This document shows positions 60,368-64,000 of a DNA stretch of 64,000 nt, in pieces. The DNA lies in NCBI RefSeq assembly GCF_001613005.1, contig NZ_BDBN01000046.1:1-64000 (forward strand). The letters run 5' to 3'. Source of the DNA: Nocardia nova NBRC 15556 (GTDB lineage Bacteria > Actinomycetota > Actinomycetes > Mycobacteriales > Mycobacteriaceae). Numbering within the stretch: position 1 is the first letter of the stretch; each line of letters begins with the position of its first letter. The notes below the pieces were generated by a model that saw nothing but the letters and a program-made list of their open reading frames with translations, was not told the DNA's origin and did not search any database. The translations under genes were made by a program, and so were the position numbers.

Positions 60368-61522
60368 ATGACCATACTCACCGAAACCGAGAACGGACCG
60401 CTGGTCCTGTCGCCGGAACAGGTCGCCGAGATCGGCCGCGAGCTGGACGCGCTGCGCGACCGCATCACCGCTGATCTGGGGGAGCGCGATCGCGAATACA
60501 TCTACTCGATCATCAAGGCGCAGCGCGGGTTCGAGATCGCCGGGCGCGGCCTGATGTACCTGGGCTTCCTGCCGCCGTTCTGGCTGGCCGGAGTGGCGGC
60601 GCTGAGCCTGTCCAAGATTCTGGACAATATGGAGATCGGCCACAACGTCATGCACGGCCAGTGGGACTGGATGCGCGAACCCGGCCTCAATTCCCGTGTG
60701 TTCGAATGGGATACGGTGTGCCCGGCCGATCAGTGGAAGCATTCGCACAACTACATGCACCACACCTACACCAACATCCACGGTCGTGACCGCGACATCG
60801 GCTACGGCGTGCTGCGCATCGATGAGGGCCAGCAGTGGAACCCGTACTACCTGGGCAACCCGGTGTACGCGCTGGCGCTGATGCTGTTGTTCGAGTGGGG
60901 CGTGATGCTGCACGACCTCGAGGCCGACAACATCGTCAAGGGCAAGCGGAAGTGGTCGGATATCAAGCGCCTGGCCAAGGGGCAGATCCGCAAGGCGGGC
61001 CGGCAGGTGCTCAAGGACTACATCGTCTTCCCGCTGCTGAGCGGCCCGCTGTTCGTCTCCACCCTGGCCGGCAACGTGACCGCCAACCTGGTGCGCAACG
61101 TCTGGGCGTACTCGATCATCTTCTGCGGACACTTCCCGTCGGGCGTACAGACGTTCACCGAAGAGGAGACCGAGAACGAGACGCGCGGCGAGTGGTACGT
61201 GCGGCAGATGCTCGGCTCGGCCAACATCAGTGGCAGCAAACTGTTCCACATCCTGTCGGGCAACCTGTCCCACCAGATCGAACACCACCTGTTCCCGGAC
61301 CTGCCGGCCAACCGCTATCCGGAGATCGCACCCGAGGTGCGCGCACTGTGCGAGAAGTACGGCCTGCCCTACAACACCGGCCGGCTCAGCAAACAGGTCG
61401 GCTCGGTCTGGCTCAAGATCTGCACGCTCGCCCTTCCCCCGGCCATCGTCGGGAAAGGCTCGCAGCCTGGTGTTATCGTGATGCGAGAGCGGCAGGTCGA
61501 GCCGAGCGAGGTGGGCGGGTAG
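60368..61522 (+). CDS. desA3: Acyl-CoA delta-9 desaturase (DesA3-like)
   Basis: A 384-residue membrane di-iron desaturase converting stearoyl-CoA to oleoyl-CoA. Three histidine boxes are seen: HNVMH (His92, His96), HSHNYMHH (125-132) and HQIEHH (302-307). Hydrophobic segments near residues 60-85, 160-185 and 225-255 are expected membrane spans. The operon with the reductase matches Rv3229c/Rv3230c. A small gene follows without a gap. Confidence 0.93.
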   Translation: MTILTETENGPLVLSPEQVAEIGRELDALRDRITADLGERDREYIYSIIKAQRGFEIAGRGLMYLGFLPPFWLAGVAALSLSKILDNMEIGHNVMHGQWDWMREPGLNSRVFEWDTVCPADQWKHSHNYMHHTYTNIHGRDRDIGYGVLRIDEGQQWNPYYLGNPVYALALMLLFEWGVMLHDLEADNIVKGKRKWSDIKRLAKGQIRKAGRQVLKDYIVFPLLSGPLFVSTLAGNVTANLVRNVWAYSIIFCGHFPSGVQTFTEEETENETRGEWYVRQMLGSANISGSKLFHILSGNLSHQIEHHLFPDLPANRYPEIAPEVRALCEKYGLPYNTGRLSKQVGSVWLKICTLALPPAIVGKGSQPGVIVMRERQVEPSEVGG

Positions 61523-61843
61523 ATGATCGGAAAATTCGAGAGCAACAAGGATCTGATCCAGGAGCTGACATCCTCCGGGGCACGACACGTCGGCAATATC
61601 GCAACGATCATTACCGGCACGGTCTCGGAAGTGACGCGCGAAATCGGTGATTGGATCACCGACGCCATCGAAATGCGGGAGGCCGCGGCCGCGGCGCACC
61701 GTGATCGGGAGGCGGCGGCCGGGGTGAACACCGGTCGCGACGAACCGGATGTGTTGATCGACGAGCCCGACTCGGCGCCGAATGTGAATGCGGCCCAGCC
61801 CATCATCGATGCCGATGTGGAAATCGTCGATCCGAAGCACTGA
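61523..61843 (+). CDS. Small conserved protein at the end of the desaturase operon
   Basis: A 106-residue protein whose ATG directly follows the desaturase stop, so translation is coupled. The first 50 residues are amphipathic helical (LIQELTSSGARHVGNIATII; TREIGDWITDAIEMREAAAA); the rest is acidic and disordered. No signal peptide or known motif. It may associate with the desaturase complex, but this is inference from position only. Confidence 0.65.
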   Translation: MIGKFESNKDLIQELTSSGARHVGNIATIITGTVSEVTREIGDWITDAIEMREAAAAAHRDREAAAGVNTGRDEPDVLIDEPDSAPNVNAAQPIIDADVEIVDPKH

Positions 61844-61849
61844 GCGGAG

Positions 61850-62392
61850 TCAGAACACCGGCAGCCGACGCCGGTGTTCGGCGATATCGGTGATCAGATC
61901 CTTGTAGCCGTCGGCCAGTTCGGCGAGGCGCACCCAGTGCAGGTGTGCCTCGCCGTCCGGTGTGGAGGCGGGGAGTTCGTCCGTCGGATGGTTCGAGGCG
62001 GGCAGTCCGAGCGCATGATGGGCGGCGACCCATTTTCCGGCCATCCGGTCGATGACCGCACCGAGGGTTTCGGTATGCAGCGAGGCGCCCTCGCGGTGCG
62101 CGATGTTGTCGGCCACCCAGACGTCGATGCATTCGACCAGCCGGGTGCGTTCGCGATCGATGTGGTCGACCAGGCGGCTGGCGCCGGCCACGCGCGCGCT
62201 CGACGCCTTCGGCGCCTGCGCCTCCCGGTAGGCGTGCCGGCGTAGTTCGTGGCAGTGGACCAGCTGCCGGGCCGCCTCCAGCACCGGATGGTCGCCGGGC
62301 GGTGGCGTCGTGGACCGGAATGCGCGCAGTAGTGCGGATACCGACGGAAGTGCGCCGGTCGCGTCGTTGTCACCGGCGTATGCGGTCGCCAT
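61850..62392 (-). CDS. DUF4254-family protein
   Basis: A 180-residue helical protein, start MATAYAGDNDATG. The conserved part (ASRLVDHIDRERTRLVECID; GAVIDRMAGKWVAAHHAL; AELADGYKDLITDIAEHRRR) fits DUF4254, known from lipopolysaccharide-type and actinobacterial loci without defined function. It is convergent with the desaturase operon, with only six bases between stops. Confidence 0.7.
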   Translation of the reverse strand: MATAYAGDNDATGALPSVSALLRAFRSTTPPPGDHPVLEAARQLVHCHELRRHAYREAQAPKASSARVAGASRLVDHIDRERTRLVECIDVWVADNIAHREGASLHTETLGAVIDRMAGKWVAAHHALGLPASNHPTDELPASTPDGEAHLHWVRLAELADGYKDLITDIAEHRRRLPVF

Positions 62393-62748
62393 CGTCTCCC
62401 ACCCTCGTCTCAGCGGTCGGAATCTGGTTACGCCAGGGCCGAGGAGGTTTCGGGAGGGGCTCCCCTCGGCTCCGGCGTAGTCCCGCGGAATCGGACTCCG
62501 GCTGTTCGGTCGCACTGCTCACGGGTGTACGAACCGGGATATCCGCGACGATGCGAAAGACGTGTCCGAATGCGGGGACATATTCAGGAAAGCGTGTCCT
62601 GACTTGGCATGCAACGGTTGACGCGCGGAACACCCAAGGTGCCGGACAATCGTTATACGCATCACGCCGGGATCACATGATCGCGAAGATCCACCATCGG
62701 CGGCGCGGCGCCTGCGCGACCGGTCACGGGTGGCTAGCCTGAAGATTT
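62393..62748. other. Non-coding gap
   Basis: About 355 bases between divergent genes, relatively AT-richer around 62590-62690. It must hold two promoters. I see no repeats, hairpins or small gene I would defend. Confidence 0.4.
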
Positions 62749-63078
62749 GTGCCCGCCTATGTCTCTTCGCCGGAGCTGACCTTCGGCTTCCTGTTCGCTC
62801 TCGAAGATCCCGAGCGAATCGCCGAGGTGGTGCGAGATCTGATGGAACGTCGGACAGTCTCGGTCTTTCGCCTCGCGCACGTCTCCGGCGCGGAAGGTCC
62901 GCCCGAGCGCTATGTCGTGAACTGGGCTGCCATTCCGCAGATTTCGATCACCACCGCCGCACCGGACGCCGACGCCATGCAGGCCGAGCGGATCATGCTG
63001 GTCAACGCATTTCTCGGCGAGGGCGGTGAGGTCAGCTTGTACTCGTCGGACAGCAATCGCCCAGACGACAAGCGCTAG
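62749..63078 (+). CDS. Small conserved protein of unknown function
   Basis: A 109-residue protein starting at GTG (VPAYVSSPELTFGF). Predicted alpha/beta: FGFLFALEDPERIAEVVRDL, TVSVFRLAHVSGAEGPPERY, NWAAIPQISITTA, then a charged tail. There is no clear ribosome-binding sequence, so it may be leaderless. Family not recognised. Confidence 0.55.
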   Translation: MPAYVSSPELTFGFLFALEDPERIAEVVRDLMERRTVSVFRLAHVSGAEGPPERYVVNWAAIPQISITTAAPDADAMQAERIMLVNAFLGEGGEVSLYSSDSNRPDDKR

Positions 63079-63237
63079 AGTCGATTTGCCATCGGCACCG
63101 CAATCGTTTTCGTTACGGAGACACTCCACACAGCGGCTCTTACGTCCCTCTCAGCTACCGGCCAGCGGCGATTAAGTTCCGGCCAGCAGGGTGGGTCTGG
63201 TCGATCGCCCGGCGAGGGCATCGACGGCCTATGCCCC

Positions 63238-64000
63238 CTAGAGAGAGGTAGAAGCATGATTCCGGTCATCATCGACACCGGTAGCGCCGCGCTGAACGGC
63301 ATTCTCGACACCGGCAGCGCCGCCCTCAGCGGCGTTCTGAACACCCTGTTCACCGGGTCGTTCGGCGGCTGATTCCGCCTCGTCCCTGGGGATCGCGCCC
63401 CGGGCAACCGCCCCGGCGTCCGACGGCGCCGGGGCGGTGCCGTCTCCGGCGGAGTAGATGCGGCGCACCACATCCTCGATATCGGGTTCCTCGATGGACA
63501 GGTCGCGCACCTCGACCCGGTTCGAGATGGCGGCGAGAAGCTGGGCGGCGGTGGTGATTTCGGGATCGAATGCCAGCCGCTGCCGCATGCCGTCGGCCTC
63601 GGCCGCCAGCAGTGTCGCTCCCGCGAGGTCGGTGAGATCGGCGCTGGGCCGGGCCAGATCGACGACCAGGGCGCGCCGCGCGCCGACGGTGCGCGCCAGT
63701 CCCGGCAGCGTGCCGTCGTAGGCGAGACGGCCGTGGTCGACCACCAGCACCCGTTCACAGAGGCGCTCGATATCGCCCATATCGTGGGTGGTGAGCAGCA
63801 GGGTGGTGCCGCTGTCCGCCCGTTCCCGGCGCAGGAACTCCCGCAGCCGCTGTTTGGACAGTACGTCCAGTCCGATGGTCGGCTCGTCGAGAATCAGTAG
63901 CTCCGGGCGATGCAGCAGCGCCGCGGCGATTTCGGCGCGCATGCGCTGACCGAGGGAGAGCTGACGGACCGGGGTGTCGAGGGTGTGCGCCATCTCGAGC
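63238..64000 (-). CDS. ABC transporter ATP-binding protein, C-terminal part (runs off window)
   Basis: The frame is open to the window edge, and the Walker A part lies outside. Visible: signature LSLGQRMRAEIAAALL, Walker B LLILDEPTIGLD, switch His in LLLTTHDMGD, then the C-terminal domain of DrrA/Nod-type exporters ending DIEDVVRRIYSAGDG. This subfamily normally stops near there; about 60 further Ala/Gly/Glu-rich residues follow here, antisense to a small-peptide gene and across a hairpin, and may be a late read-through extension. A permease gene would be expected outside the window. Confidence 0.85.
   Translation of the reverse strand, partial: LEMAHTLDTPVRQLSLGQRMRAEIAAALLHRPELLILDEPTIGLDVLSKQRLREFLRRERADSGTTLLLTTHDMGDIERLCERVLVVDHGRLAYDGTLPGLARTVGARRALVVDLARPSADLTDLAGATLLAAEADGMRQRLAFDPEITTAAQLLAAISNRVEVRDLSIEEPDIEDVVRRIYSAGDGTAPAPSDAGAVARGAIPRDEAESAAERPGEQGVQNAAEGGAAGVENAVQRGATGVDDDRNHASTSL
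63256..63372 (+). CDS. Small 38-residue repetitive peptide
   Basis: A short gene with GAGAGAGG upstream of the ATG and strong high-GC third-position bias. The peptide MIPVIIDTGSAALNG... contains the unit DTGSAALxGxL twice (DTGSAALNGIL, DTGSAALSGVL), then NTLFTGSFGG. It would be mildly hydrophobic and amphipathic, without a classical signal peptide. A 12-bp-stem terminator follows 35 bases later. It overlaps the extended tail of the antisense ABC gene. Family not recognised; small channel-forming or signalling peptides are possible. Confidence 0.6.
   Translation: MIPVIIDTGSAALNGILDTGSAALSGVLNTLFTGSFGG
63407..63445 (+). terminator. Hairpin after the small-peptide gene
   Basis: Twelve-bp perfect stem (ACCGCCCCGGCG / CGCCGGGGCGGT), eight-base loop, placed as a terminator for the rightward 38-codon gene. 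Confidence 0.6.

Noticed and set aside
59150..61840. 896-codon open frame antisense to the reductase-desaturase operon
   Set aside because: The plus-strand genes have complete motif sets and ribosome-binding sites; the antisense frame has none.

Overview
The window is high-GC actinobacterial DNA, most probably Nocardia or a close mycolic-acid-producing relative. The main reasons are a single-chain type I fatty acid synthase followed by acpS, a CmrA-like mycolate reductase, an LdtMt2-like L,D-transpeptidase lipoprotein and a DesA3-type desaturase with its reductase. Gene order and relative strand in the right-hand part (fas, acpS, bcp, DUF3618, Ldt, orn, HerA-like ATPase, cmrA) match the Mycobacterium tuberculosis Rv2524c-Rv2509 segment read in reverse, with extra genes inserted.

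Positions 1 to about 26,820 are an integrated mobile element, most likely an integrative and conjugative element (ICE), abutting the 3' end of a tRNA-Leu(UAG) gene. Its left end lies outside the window. It has a leading block of small accessory genes (VWA protein, two unknowns, a two-wing HTH protein, one unknown; 1-4223) and an OLD-like ATPase/TOPRIM cargo gene (4840-6333). A leftward operon (6424-14407) encodes a methylase-like protein, a DNA methyltransferase, a TraG/VirD4-type coupling ATPase, a replication-relaxation protein, a transglycosylase/NlpC-P60 cell-wall hydrolase and a secreted cutinase. A divergent rightward operon (14877-22576) encodes a sigma-like regulator, VirB2-like and VirB6-like membrane proteins, a PrgI-VirB4 fusion ATPase, an AbrB-like protein and a tyrosine integrase. 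The gap between the two operons contains two oppositely oriented arrays of 11-bp repeats next to AT-rich DNA, a candidate origin or control region. No relaxase was recognised in the window.

Positions 22,577-26,743 form the ragged right end of the element: a frameshifted serine-recombinase pseudogene, a bicupin (oxalate-decarboxylase-like) gene, an ANTAR gene and a second, paralogous AbrB-like/integrase pair in the opposite orientation beside the tRNA. Two copies of the same integration module suggest stacked elements or an invertible/composite end.

From about 26,900 onward the DNA is chromosomal core. It holds fas-acpS behind an upstream region unusually rich in TGAGG/CCTCA pentamers, a TetR gene, peroxiredoxin bcp, small secreted and membrane proteins, a pirin/MarR divergent pair, a crotonase, a YbaB-like protein, and an XRE-cupin regulator divergent from a metallo-hydrolase with a perfect operator between them. 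Further right are tRNA-Lys, an L,D-transpeptidase, a TAP-type hydrolase, tRNA-His, orn, a HerA-like ATPase, lysA, cmrA, a PadR-FadH-VOC operon, and a TetR gene divergent from the desaturase operon. The window ends with a small-peptide gene and the C-terminal part of an ABC transporter ATPase. Many convergent gene pairs are separated by strong hairpin terminators.
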